This document shows, piece after piece, positions 1 through 7,732 of a stretch of 10,532 bases of DNA. A model generated the notes under the pieces. The model searched no databases, had not been told where the DNA came from, and saw nothing but the letters and a program-made list of their open reading frames with translations. The position numbers and the translations under genes were made by a program. Each line of letters starts with the position of its first letter. Position 1 is the first letter of the stretch. Source of the stretch: an uncultured Eubacterium sp. (GTDB lineage Bacteria; Bacillota; Clostridia; Peptostreptococcales; Anaerovoracaceae); contig CAJJPZ010000075.1 of the NCBI GenBank assembly GCA_905193765.1, forward strand, positions 1 through 10,532, given 5' to 3'.

Positions 1-490
1 CGATACCCACGGAAAATCCCGCCATATCGTACTCGCCATCACCGTAAAAGTCCGGCATCTCAGCTGTTTCTCCACCTACGAGAGCACTTCCGCTCTGTTT
101 GCATCCCTCAGCTATGCCTTTGACGATATCCGCTACCTTCTCAGCCCTGACTTTGCCTGTTGCTATGTAGTCGAGGAAAAACAGCGGCTTTGCGCCCTGG
201 CAGAGCACGTCGTTGACGCACATTGCCACGCAGTCGATACCTACAGTGTCGTGCTTGTCCATCATGAACGCCAGCTTCAGCTTAGTGCCTACGCCGTCAG
301 TCCCTGATACCAGCACCGGCTCCTCCATGTCCTTCACATCCAGTGCGAACAGGCTGCCGAAGCTGCCCAGACCTGTCAGCACGTTTTTATTGAAAGTGCC
401 CTTGACATGTTCCTTCATCAGTGAGACAGCTCTTTCTCCTTCTTTAGTATCGACGCCGGCGTCTCTGTATGTTAATTTTTTTTCTTCCAT
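1..490 (-). CDS. purM: Phosphoribosylformylglycinamidine cyclo-ligase (AIR synthetase), N-terminal part
   Basis: PurM closes FGAM to aminoimidazole ribonucleotide (AIR) with ATP in the cytosolic de novo purine pathway. Only the first 163 residues are visible, because the window edge cuts the 3' part; the full family length is about 340-350 residues. Reading from the ATG at 490, the family landmarks are clear: YRDAGVD near residues 8-14, LVSGTDGVGTKLKLA at about 60-74 (nucleotide-binding loop), GIDCVAMCVNDVLCQGA at 84-100, FFLDYIATGK at 104-113 and LVGGETAEMPDFY at 137-149. The start is fixed by a GGAGG about 8 bases upstream that lies inside the end of purF. The purF stop is only 2 bases before the ATG, so the two genes are probably translationally coupled. 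Nothing odd is seen in the visible part. Confidence 0.96.
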   Translation of the reverse strand, partial: MEEKKLTYRDAGVDTKEGERAVSLMKEHVKGTFNKNVLTGLGSFGSLFALDVKDMEEPVLVSGTDGVGTKLKLAFMMDKHDTVGIDCVAMCVNDVLCQGAKPLFFLDYIATGKVRAEKVADIVKGIAEGCKQSGSALVGGETAEMPDFYGDGEYDMAGFSVGI

Positions 491-492
491 GG

Positions 493-2010
493 TCAGTCCT
501 CCAAATCCATGTCCAGCTCCGGGAGTTCCATCGGATAGTCCCCCGTGAAGCAGGCTGTACAAATTTTATCCTTACCTATACCGATGGCTTCCAGCATGCC
601 TTCCACGCTGAGATATCCCAGCGAATCGGCGCCTGTCATCTCGCATATCTCCTCGATGGAATGATATGCAGCCACCAGTTTGTTTTTGTCAGGCGTATCG
701 ATCCCGAAGAAACACGGATCCGTCACCGGCGGTGACGCCACACGGATGTGCACCTCTCTGGCGCCTGCATCCTTGAGCATCTTCACTATCTTTCCGCTGG
801 TCGTTCCTCTGACTATGGAATCGTCCACCATTATTATCCTTTTTCCGGCAACATTGCCTTTCAGTACATTCAGCTTGAGTCTCACGGAAAGTTCGCGCAT
901 CCGCTGATCAGGCTGTATGAATGTCCTGCCTACATATCTGTTCTTGATGAGACCCTCGCCGTAAGGTATCCCCGATTCTTCTGCATATCCTATAGCCGCC
1001 ACTGTGCCTGAGTCTGGCACCGATATCACCATATCTGCCGCAACAGGACATTCCTGTGCCAGTATCCTGCCGCAGCGGCTCCTGGCTGTGTATACTCCTA
1101 TATCATCTATCCTGCTGTCAGGTCTTGAAAAGTAGACGTATTCGAATGCGCATGATGCACGCTTCGCTCTGCCGCAGTCACAGGACTTCAGTTCGCCGTC
1201 CTCCACGACTACCATCTCGCCAGGCTCCACGTCTCTCACCAGCTCTGCTCCCAGCAGCGGGAACACACAGCTTTCGGAGCTCAGCACATATCCGTCTTCT
1301 GTCTTTCCGATGCAGAGCGGTCTGATGCCGTTGGGATCCCTGACTCCGATGAGCTTGTCTCCTACGGTGATGACCAGTGCATAGGCTCCTTTTATCTCCG
1401 TCAGTGTCTTCATGATAGCTTCTTCTATCGTGTGGTCGTTGACGTATTTGGCGATCAGTGCTGCGATGACTTCTGAATCTATCGAAGTCTGGAACATCAC
1501 ACCGTTGCCCTGCATTTTGTGTCGCAGGATGTGAGCGTTCACAAGATTGCCGTTGTGGGCCAGCGCTATGGCTCCGCCCCGGTAGAACACTACCAGCGGC
1601 ATCGCATTGGCTGCATGGCTCTCGCCTGCCGTGGAATATCTCACATGACCGATGGCTATATCGCCCTGGAGCCTGCCGATGACTTCGTCGTCGAACACCT
1701 CCTGCACCAGTCCCATATCCTTGTGGTACTGGATGTTTCCTGCCATGTTCACTGCTATACCGGCGCTTTCCTGACCTCTGTGCTGCAGCGAGTGGAGCCC
1801 GAAATATACGCCCCTTGCTATGTCTTTGCGTCCCGGTGCGTAAAGGCCCACTACTCCGCACTCGTCATGAAATTTCTCTGCATCGAACAGCGGTCCCTCC
1901 GGGTCGATCCCCGGATGCTGCTCTTTATGACAGGCTGCGCCTGCCTCATCTTGCATACGCATGGTTTTTCTTTGCGGTTCTTCGTTCTCAGGTCTCTTCA
2001 TGCACATCAC
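493..2010 (-). CDS. purF: Amidophosphoribosyltransferase (PRPP-glutamine amidotransferase), 4Fe-4S type
   Basis: PurF makes phosphoribosylamine from PRPP and glutamine, the committed step of purine synthesis. The N-terminal Ntn-hydrolase glutaminase begins at the conserved ECGVVGLY. Its Cys51 should become the N-terminal nucleophile after propeptide removal. GHVRYSTAG (121-129) and AHNGNLVN (151-158) follow. The C-terminal phosphoribosyltransferase domain carries the PRPP loop MVDDSIVRGTTS at about 394-405. Cys287, Cys433, Cys484 and Cys487 sit where the Bacillus subtilis enzyme ligates its oxygen-sensitive 4Fe-4S cluster, so this is the iron-sulfur class. The stretch before the catalytic Cys is about 47-50 residues, against 11 in B. 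subtilis. The start is uncertain. The GTG at 2010 has AAAGG 8 bases upstream, the ATG at 2007 follows directly, and the ATG at 2001 has a GGTGAT 4 bases upstream. All give a long leader. The gene begins 3 bases after the purC stop. Confidence 0.96.
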   Translation of the reverse strand: MMCMKRPENEEPQRKTMRMQDEAGAACHKEQHPGIDPEGPLFDAEKFHDECGVVGLYAPGRKDIARGVYFGLHSLQHRGQESAGIAVNMAGNIQYHKDMGLVQEVFDDEVIGRLQGDIAIGHVRYSTAGESHAANAMPLVVFYRGGAIALAHNGNLVNAHILRHKMQGNGVMFQTSIDSEVIAALIAKYVNDHTIEEAIMKTLTEIKGAYALVITVGDKLIGVRDPNGIRPLCIGKTEDGYVLSSESCVFPLLGAELVRDVEPGEMVVVEDGELKSCDCGRAKRASCAFEYVYFSRPDSRIDDIGVYTARSRCGRILAQECPVAADMVISVPDSGTVAAIGYAEESGIPYGEGLIKNRYVGRTFIQPDQRMRELSVRLKLNVLKGNVAGKRIIMVDDSIVRGTTSGKIVKMLKDAGAREVHIRVASPPVTDPCFFGIDTPDKNKLVAAYHSIEEICEMTGADSLGYLSVEGMLEAIGIGKDKICTACFTGDYPMELPELDMDLED

Positions 2011-2013
2011 CCG

Positions 2014-2718
2014 CTATGCCTTTACCCTTCGGAGTACTTCTGCATAAGTTTCTTCGATGTTGCCCAGGTCTCTCCTGAATCTGTCTTTGTCCATCTTCTC
2101 GTTCGTCTTCACATCCCAGAGTCTGCATGTATCAGGTGAGATCTCGTCTGCCAGGATCACTTCGCCGTCATAGAGACCAAACTCGATCTTGAAGTCGATG
2201 AGCTTCAGGCCTTTATCAAGGAAGAAATCCTTGAGAGTGTCGTTGACAATGGCTGCGTACTTCTTAACCGTCTCCAGCTGATCCTCAGTCACCAGCTTCA
2301 GTGCCAGTGCGTGGGATTCGCACATCAGCGGATCCCCCAGATCATCGTTCTTGTATGATAATTCGAAAGTCGGCTTGTCGAACACGATGCCTTCTTCAAC
2401 GCCGTATCTCTTTGCAAAGGAGCCTGCCGACACATTCCTCATAATGACCTCCAGCGGCAGGATCTTAACTGCCTTCACGATGGTCTCTCTGTCGCTGATC
2501 TGTTCAACGAAATGAGTAGGCACGCCTTTCTGCTCAAGGATCTGGAATATGATGTTTGTCATGGTGTTGTTGACTACGCCTTTGCCTACGATCTGACCTT
2601 TTTTCTCGCCGTTGAAAGCTGTGGCGTCGTCTTTATAGTCTACGATCAGAAGTTTCGGATCGTCTGTTTTGAATACTTTCTTTGCTTTTCCTTCGTAAAG
2701 CTGTTCTAATTTCTGCAT
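2014..2718 (-). CDS. purC: Phosphoribosylaminoimidazole-succinocarboxamide synthase (SAICAR synthetase)
   Basis: PurC joins aspartate to CAIR with ATP, giving SAICAR. The 234-residue length matches the usual single-domain bacterial enzyme (about 237). Landmarks are LYEGKAKKVF at 7-16 (nucleotide-binding strand and loop), EVIMRNVSAGSFAKRYGVEEG at about 90-110 (substrate-binding segment, signature RN-x-SAGS), LIDFKIEFG at 173-181 and LADEISPDTCRLWD at 189-202. The ATG at 2718 is preceded by a perfect AAGGAGG, which supports this start. purE lies upstream across an unusually long 138-base gap, and purF follows almost without a gap. PurC uses the product of PurE, so the gene order mirrors consecutive steps. 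Confidence 0.97.
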   Translation of the reverse strand: MQKLEQLYEGKAKKVFKTDDPKLLIVDYKDDATAFNGEKKGQIVGKGVVNNTMTNIIFQILEQKGVPTHFVEQISDRETIVKAVKILPLEVIMRNVSAGSFAKRYGVEEGIVFDKPTFELSYKNDDLGDPLMCESHALALKLVTEDQLETVKKYAAIVNDTLKDFFLDKGLKLIDFKIEFGLYDGEVILADEISPDTCRLWDVKTNEKMDKDRFRRDLGNIEETYAEVLRRVKA

Positions 2719-2856
2719 TTTGTTTCCTCCTTGCCGGCGGCTTCACCGCCTGTGGTATCCGTCCGGGGCATTGTCCCGGGCTGCAGTATGATGGCTGCCG
2801 GCGGCGGGATCCTTTGTTCCGCTCCACCTGCCGGCACCATGATGCCGCATGTTCAC
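2719..2856 (-). other. GC-rich intra-operon gap between purE and purC with hairpin potential
   Basis: This is the only long spacer in an otherwise tight operon. It carries three related GGC-rich motifs: GCCGGCGG at about 2733-2740, again near 2788-2795, and a shorter CTGCCGGC near 2828-2835. A 5-bp perfect stem GGCGG/CCGCC lies at 2736-2740/2746-2750 with a 5-base loop, and a second 5-bp stem lies at 2763-2767/2775-2779. None is followed by a U-run on the transcribed strand, so they do not look like terminators. The purC ribosome binding site AAGGAGG lies at the downstream end. I infer a possible mRNA-processing or stability role, or a degraded repeat; no gene is visible here. Confidence 0.4.
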
Positions 2857-3345
2857 TTACTGTTTATCGCTGTTGAATTCTCTGTCGAGAGCTACTATGT
2901 CTTCTTCCTGCTGTTTCTTGAAGTCCTTTATCTTCTGTCTCAGCTGCGGATCTGCTGCCGCCAGCATCTGTACAGCCAGGATCGCTGCATTCTCAGCTCC
3001 GTCTATGGCTACTGTTGCCACAGGCACGCCCTTTGGCATCTGCACTACGGAAAGGAGCGAGTCCAGTCCGTCCAGTGTGCTGGATTTCATCGGTATGCCG
3101 ATCACCGGAAGCGGCGTCGTTGCTGCCAGCACGCCTGCCAGATGAGCTGCTTTGCCTGCTGCTGCGATGATCACTCCGAAACCGTTCGCTTCGGCATTCG
3201 ATGCGAACTCCTCTGCCTGTCTCGGCGTCCTGTGAGCGGATATGATCCTCGTCTCATACTCCACGCCGAACTTTTCCAGCATGGCTTCCGCTTTCTGCAC
3301 TACCGGGTAGTCCGATTTGCTTCCCATTATTATCGCTGCTTTCAT
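2857..3345 (-). CDS. purE: N5-carboxyaminoimidazole ribonucleotide mutase (class I PurE-like)
   Basis: PurE produces CAIR, the substrate of PurC. The 162 residues match the small single-domain bacterial enzyme. IIMGSKSDYPVV at 5-16 is the phosphate and ribose binding start; SAHRTP at 36-41 contains the catalytic His of the family. AAAGKAAHLAG at 61-71 is the glycine-rich loop, followed by PVIGIP (80-85) and DSLLSVVQMPKGVPVATVAI (95-114). The loop reads AAAGKAAHLAG where E. coli-type enzymes have AGAGGAAHLPG; to my knowledge this variant is frequent in Firmicutes. The ATG at 3345 has AGGAGG 6 bases upstream, and purL ends 13 bases earlier. Class I enzymes normally need PurK to make N5-CAIR, and no purK is visible here. 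It could lie elsewhere, or CO2-rich anaerobic growth could make it dispensable. Confidence 0.95.
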   Translation of the reverse strand: MKAAIIMGSKSDYPVVQKAEAMLEKFGVEYETRIISAHRTPRQAEEFASNAEANGFGVIIAAAGKAAHLAGVLAATTPLPVIGIPMKSSTLDGLDSLLSVVQMPKGVPVATVAIDGAENAAILAVQMLAAADPQLRQKIKDFKKQQEEDIVALDREFNSDKQ

Positions 3346-3358
3346 TGTTACCTCCTGT

Positions 3359-6300
3359 TTATCTGAAGTATTTCACACCTGATTCGAAGATCTTCATGTC
3401 TTTCTCACCGGCTACGTTCTTGTATACATTCTTTCCTATACGTTCTGAATGGCCCATCTTGCCGAAGACTCTGCCGTCCGGCGATGTGATACCTTCTATC
3501 GCCAGCACTGAACCATTCGGATTGAATTCGATGTCCATGGACGGTTCACCGTCATAGTCCACATACTGTGTGGCTATCTGGCCGTTGGCTCTCAGGCTTT
3601 CCAGTACGTCCGGCTCTGCAATGAAACGTCCCTCGCCGTGGGATACCGGGATAGTGTAGATATCGCCGATATTCGTTCCTGCAAGCCATGGGGATTTCAC
3701 TGATGCGATGCCTGTCCTTACAAGGCATGATGCGTGGCGTCCGATCTTGTTGTACGTCAGTGTCGGGCTGTGCTCCGTCGCCTCTGTGATCTTTCCGTAA
3801 GGCACCAGACCCAGCTTGATGAGCGCCTGGAACCCGTTGCATATACCAAGCATCAGACCGTCTCTCTTTTCCAGAAGTTCTGTCACTGCATCAGCGATGG
3901 CAGGGTTCCTGAATACGGCTGTGATGAATTTTGCCGAGCCGTCCGGTTCGTCTCCGCCGGAGAATCCTCCCGGTATCATTATCATCTGGCTCTGGCGGAT
4001 CTTGCTTTCAAGCTCGTATATCGAAGCTTCCAGCTCTACCGTGGTGAGGTTCCTGATGATCTGTATCTCAGCCTCTGCACCGGCTCTTTCGAAGGCTCTC
4101 GCTGAATCCACTTCACAGTTGGTGCCCGGGAACGCCGGTATTATCACTTTAGGTCTTGCGGTCTTTATTGCCGGACCTGCGCCGTTTCTCTCTATGAAGA
4201 TCTCTCTCTTTACCTTCGTCGTGTCTCTGCTGTCTCTGAAATCAGCAGTCCTTACAGGGAAAATGCTCTCCAGCGGTTTCTGCCAGCATGCTGTTATCTC
4301 AGCCAGTTCCTCCGTCTCACCGTTGATGGTCAGTCTGCTGTCAGCTGTGGTCTTGCCTATGATCTCGAAGACGGCTCCACTCATAATCTCTCTTGCGTTC
4401 TCGCATGCCGGGATCTCCAGGATAACAGAACCGTAAAGCGGCGCCAGTATGTCTGCAGTAGTCTTTGCATCTGCCCCGATACCGTTGCCCACTGCCATCT
4501 TCACCAGGGTCATGTATATGCCGCCGCGCCCCACTGTGTCAGCTGCCAGTATCTTTCCTGCTGCTGCAAGTTCTCTGATCTTGGCCATGTTGCTCCTGTA
4601 AATGTCGAAGTCCGGGATGCCGTCTTTGCCTGCCGGTGCAGTCACAAGCACCAGATGGCTGCCTGCTTCCTTGAACTCTGTGGAAATGATGTCATCTGCG
4701 TCCACAGCTGTTATCGCGAAGGATGCCAGTGTCGGCGGCACGTCGATATCCATGAATGTGCCGGACATGCTGTCCTTGCCTCCGATGGCAGGTATCTCAA
4801 GTTCCTGCTGCACTCTCAGTGCGCCCAGGAGTGCTGCCATAGGCTTGCCCCATCTTGCCGGATCTTCGCCCAGCTTTTCGAAATATTCCTGGAAGGTCAG
4901 TCTGATCTTCCTGTAATCACCACCCATTGCGGCTATCTTCGTTACTGAATCTATAACTGCGTAAAGCGCTCCGTGGAACGGGCTTGCTGATGCAAGCTGC
5001 GGATCGAATCCGTATGCCATGATCGTTGCTGTATCTGTCTCTCCCTTTGTCACAGGAAGTTTTGCTGCCATTCCTGCTGCCGGTGAAAGCTGGTATTTGC
5101 CTCCCAGCGGCATCAGCACTGTGGATGCTCCTATGGTACTGTCGAATCTCTCTATGAGACCTTTCTTGCTGCAGCAGTTGAGGTCTCTGAGGAGCTGTGC
5201 CTTTGTCTTCGTTTCTCTGAAAAGACTGTCTCTGATATCGTCGCTGTCCGAAGCTGCCGCAGGTGCCTTGGCATATGCCTCTGCGAACTGCTGGGCACCG
5301 TTTGTGTTGAGGAAGTCACGGCTGAGATCCAGTATGCACTTTCCTCTCCAGTACATGCGTACACGGTTGGTATCGGTGACTTCTGCCACTTTCGTGGCTT
5401 CCAGATTCTCCTCAGCAGCATACTTCATGAACTGTTCTGCCTTGTCTGCGTCCACGACTACGGCCATTCTTTCCTGTGATTCCGAGATCGCCAGTTCTGT
5501 GCCGTCAAGGCCCTCGTATTTCTTAGGCACCAGGTCGAGATCTATCTCAAGGCCGTCTGCCAGTTCGCCGATGGCTACCGATACGCCGCCTGCGCCGAAG
5601 TCGTTGCAGCGCTTGATGAGGGTAGCTACTTCTTTTCTCCTGAACATCCTCTGTATGTTTCTCTCAACAGGCGGATTGCCCTTCTGGACTTCTGCTCCGC
5701 ACTGGAGTATGGATTCTTCCGTATGCTCCTTTGATGAGCCTGTGGCTCCGCCGCATCCGTCACGGCCTGTCCTGCCGCCCACCAGTATGATGACGTCGCC
5801 CTTCTGAGGAGTCTTCCTGATGACGTGGTCTGCCGGTGCTGCGCCTACGACTGCACCGATCTCCATCCTCTTGGCAACGTAGTTCTCATGATATACCTCG
5901 TCCACCTGACCTGTCGCAAGACCGATCTGGTTGCCGTATGAGCTGTATCCTGCTGCTGCCTCCTGAGTGATTTTTCTCTGCGGTAGTTTGCCGCTGAGAG
6001 TTTCCTCAACAGGCTTCCTCGGGTCTGCCGCCCCGGTCACACGCATAGCCTGGTAAACGTATACTCTGCCTGAGAGCGGGTCTCTGATGGCTCCGCCGAG
6101 ACATGTTGCCGCACCGCCGAAAGGTTCGATCTCTGTAGGGTGGTTGTGGGTCTCGTTCTTGAACATCACGAGCCAGTCTTCCTCTTTGCCGTCTATCTTT
6201 GCCTTTACCTTGATGCTGCATGCATTGATCTCCTCGGATTCGTCAAGATCATCTGCCTTGCCGTGCTTCTTCAGATACTTGGCTCCTATGCATGCCATGT

Positions 6301-7123
6301 CCATGAGGCAGAGGTTCTTGTCCCTGTCTCCGTAAACATCGCTGCGCATGTCCATATATCTTGCAAAAGCTTCGCTGACGATGTGCCCGTAAGGGCTTTC
6401 CTCGAAGCCTATATTCTTCAGTGTCGTGTTGAATGTCGTATGTCTGCAGTGGTCGGACCAGTATGTATCGATGACTTTCAGTTCTGTCAGCGTAGGATCG
6501 CGCTGTTCGTCATCGCGGTAGTACTCCTGCACGAATTTTATATCTTCAGGGCTCATGGCGAAGCCCATGTCTTTCCTGTATTTCTCCAGTTCTTCAGGTG
6601 TATATCCTGCAAAACCGGTTATGACAGCAACGTCTTCCGGAACTGTGGTCTCCATCTCCAGATTTTCCGGTTTTTCAGCCGATGCCAGCTGTGAGTCCAC
6701 AGGATTGATGCAGTATGACTTCACTGCCTCAGCCTGCTGCTTAGTGAGGCTGCCTTCGAGAATTATCACCCTGGCAAATCTTACGGTGGCGTCCGCTGCC
6801 GAATTCATCAGTTTGATGCACTGTGCTGCCGAATCTGCCCTCTGATCGTACTGTCCCGGCAGATACTCGACTGCGAAAAAAATTGCAGAACCTGTCATCT
6901 CCGGCATCGTTTCTTCGTAAACGGTGTCTATCGCTGGTTCTGCAAATACTGTGAGTTTTGCCGCTTCATAAGTGGCGTCATCTATTCCGTCGATATCATA
7001 GCGGTTGAGGATCCTGATACCCTGAAGACCATCAAGGTGCAGATTCTCCTTAACATCAGCAAAAAGCTGAGCTGCTTCAACGTCAAAACCTTTTTTCTTT
7101 TCAACGTAAATTCTTCTTACCAT
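3359..7123 (-). CDS. purL: Phosphoribosylformylglycinamidine synthase, single-chain large form
   Basis: PurL converts FGAR to FGAM using glutamine and ATP. At 1,254 residues it is the fused large form with its own glutaminase, so no separate purS or purQ is needed. This clostridial form is a distinct clade from the roughly 1,300-residue enterobacterial enzyme. From the N-terminus there is a PurS-like region (about 1-140) and a linker with TYWSDHCRHTTF at 220-231. The first synthetase half follows, with FKNETHNHPTEIEPFGG at 321-337 and NDFGAGGVSVAIGELADG at 507-524. The second half carries GGKDSMSGTF at 781-790. The class I glutaminase runs from about 990 to the end, with nucleophile Cys1095 in GICNGFQ and His1162/Glu1164 in PVSHGEGRF. 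The ATG at 7123 has AAAGGA about 8 bases upstream. As first gene of the operon it directly follows the promoter region. Confidence 0.97.
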   Translation of the reverse strand: MVRRIYVEKKKGFDVEAAQLFADVKENLHLDGLQGIRILNRYDIDGIDDATYEAAKLTVFAEPAIDTVYEETMPEMTGSAIFFAVEYLPGQYDQRADSAAQCIKLMNSAADATVRFARVIILEGSLTKQQAEAVKSYCINPVDSQLASAEKPENLEMETTVPEDVAVITGFAGYTPEELEKYRKDMGFAMSPEDIKFVQEYYRDDEQRDPTLTELKVIDTYWSDHCRHTTFNTTLKNIGFEESPYGHIVSEAFARYMDMRSDVYGDRDKNLCLMDMACIGAKYLKKHGKADDLDESEEINACSIKVKAKIDGKEEDWLVMFKNETHNHPTEIEPFGGAATCLGGAIRDPLSGRVYVYQAMRVTGAADPRKPVEETLSGKLPQRKITQEAAAGYSSYGNQIGLATGQVDEVYHENYVAKRMEIGAVVGAAPADHVIRKTPQKGDVIILVGGRTGRDGCGGATGSSKEHTEESILQCGAEVQKGNPPVERNIQRMFRRKEVATLIKRCNDFGAGGVSVAIGELADGLEIDLDLVPKKYEGLDGTELAISESQERMAVVVDADKAEQFMKYAAEENLEATKVAEVTDTNRVRMYWRGKCILDLSRDFLNTNGAQQFAEAYAKAPAAASDSDDIRDSLFRETKTKAQLLRDLNCCSKKGLIERFDSTIGASTVLMPLGGKYQLSPAAGMAAKLPVTKGETDTATIMAYGFDPQLASASPFHGALYAVIDSVTKIAAMGGDYRKIRLTFQEYFEKLGEDPARWGKPMAALLGALRVQQELEIPAIGGKDSMSGTFMDIDVPPTLASFAITAVDADDIISTEFKEAGSHLVLVTAPAGKDGIPDFDIYRSNMAKIRELAAAGKILAADTVGRGGIYMTLVKMAVGNGIGADAKTTADILAPLYGSVILEIPACENAREIMSGAVFEIIGKTTADSRLTINGETEELAEITACWQKPLESIFPVRTADFRDSRDTTKVKREIFIERNGAGPAIKTARPKVIIPAFPGTNCEVDSARAFERAGAEAEIQIIRNLTTVELEASIYELESKIRQSQMIMIPGGFSGGDEPDGSAKFITAVFRNPAIADAVTELLEKRDGLMLGICNGFQALIKLGLVPYGKITEATEHSPTLTYNKIGRHASCLVRTGIASVKSPWLAGTNIGDIYTIPVSHGEGRFIAEPDVLESLRANGQIATQYVDYDGEPSMDIEFNPNGSVLAIEGITSPDGRVFGKMGHSERIGKNVYKNVAGEKDMKIFESGVKYFR

Positions 7124-7186
7124 GGTTTTTCCTTTCTTGACTGTGTATGAAAATCGATCATTGTTTTTCGGGTTTTCTATGGTCTA

Positions 7187-7215
7187 ATGTTAGCACTTTT
7201 GGCCTGTCATAGCAA
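7187..7215 (-). promoter_or_regulatory. Probable promoter of the purL-purE-purC-purF-purM operon
   Basis: On the minus strand TTGCTA (7215-7210) and TAACAT (7192-7187) are separated by exactly 17 bases, with an extended -10 TGC just before the -10 box. Each hexamer matches 4 of 6 sigma-A consensus bases. Transcription would start near 7180, giving a leader of about 57 bases to the purL ATG. That leader is too short for a purine or ZTP riboswitch and none is visible. This is inferred from sequence alone. Confidence 0.55.
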
Positions 7216-7248
7216 CGATTTTGCTTGATTTTTTTAAGAAACTTTAAT

Positions 7249-7293
7249 TATTACGAACGTTATTTTCGATATACTTTTTTATAGTTCGCGATT
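7249..7293 (-). promoter_or_regulatory. PurBox-like inverted pair upstream of the purL promoter
   Basis: The Gram-positive PurR operator consensus is AWWWCCGAACWWT. The minus strand at 7293-7281 reads AATCGCGAACTAT, 11 of 13 matches. The plus strand at 7249-7261 reads TATTACGAACGTT, 10 of 13. The two are in inverted orientation with 19 bases between them; in Bacillus subtilis the gap is about 16-17. They lie 33 bases upstream of the -35 box, a position compatible with PurR control in B. subtilis and Lactococcus. The matches are imperfect and no purR gene is in the window, so this is a candidate only. Confidence 0.4.
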
Positions 7294-7299
7294 TATGCC

Positions 7300-7625
7300 G
7301 ATGTTGAAAAAATCAGTTTTGTCTCACAACCTGTCTGTGGATATCCAGCCGGCTCACTTCGATACATCAAATGCCCGTACATTTTCTCAGCGAGACCCTG
7401 ATACCGCTGAAATACCACGATTCCAGGCACCTCTGCGCAGGATCCGCCACCGGCGAACGGCTGTATTGCTGTCAGCCCTCATCAGCACTCCGTCTCACGA
7501 CAAATGAAATACAGTGCATCCGCAAAATCGGAATGTTCTGCTTTGCCCTCTGGAATGTTCTGTGTGTAATTCCGGTTCTACTTGCTGGCAGCTGTGAGTT
7601 CTCCGGATAAAAAACTTTGAACTAA
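7300..7625. other. Unassigned intergenic segment with palindromes; possible small RNA
   Basis: No convincing gene is seen on either strand: the open frames lack ribosome binding sites and resemble no protein I know. The segment does hold structure. TGGATATCCA (7338-7347) overlaps the palindrome AGCCGGCT (7347-7354). A 6-bp stem TCAGCG/CGCTGA occupies 7387-7392/7405-7410. A 7-bp stem CTGTATT/AATACAG (7461-7467/7508-7514) competes with GCACT/AGTGC (7485-7489/7513-7517). GGAATGTTCTG is repeated at 7530-7540 and 7552-7562, and GTCTCACRAC recurs at 7321-7330 and 7492-7501. No known RNA family (tmRNA, SRP RNA, RNase P, 6S, T-box) was recognised. It could be a non-coding RNA or decayed sequence. Confidence 0.3.
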
Positions 7626-7688
7626 TCTCAAATATACTGATGACTTGCTGCTTTGCTCACATTCTATGCACTTTTTTGTTTGAACATC

Positions 7689-7717
7689 TATACAATTTCT
7701 AACTTCGTTAGTATAAT
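7689..7717 (+). promoter_or_regulatory. Probable promoter of the secreted Ig/Fn3 protein gene
   Basis: A perfect -10 box TATAAT (7712-7717) lies 17 bases after TATACA (7689-7694), which matches 4 of 6 bases of the -35 consensus. The surrounding DNA from about 7606 to 7730 is AT-rich, as expected of a promoter. A small stem CTAAC/GTTAG (7700-7704/7708-7712) sits in the spacer and could be a regulator site. Transcription would start near 7724, leaving a leader of about 65 bases. Confidence 0.55.
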
Positions 7718-7732
7718 CATATCTATGTGTAA

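Noticed and set aside
2857..3345. Class II PurE (AIR carboxylase)
   Set aside because: The SAHRTP and AAHLAG/PVIGIP segments match the class I pattern; class II enzymes known to me have a SAHKT motif and a different glycine loop.
1..7123. Many plus-strand open frames of 60-260 residues opposite the purine genes
   Set aside because: They lie antisense to well-conserved enzymes, have low-complexity Ser/Arg/Cys-rich products typical of shadow frames, and lack ribosome binding sites.
7124..7186. Purine, ZTP or PRPP riboswitch in the purL leader
   Set aside because: The predicted leader is only about 57 bases and shows none of the conserved junction or pseudoknot sequences of these classes.
7249..7275. 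LexA/SOS box reading of the CGAAC sequence
   Set aside because: The Gram-positive box needs GAAC-N4-GTTC; here the second half reads TTTTC instead.
7295..7610. Plus-strand frames of 70 and 79 residues starting at 7295 and 7371
   Set aside because: Neither has a Shine-Dalgarno, they overlap each other in different frames, and the products resemble no family I know.
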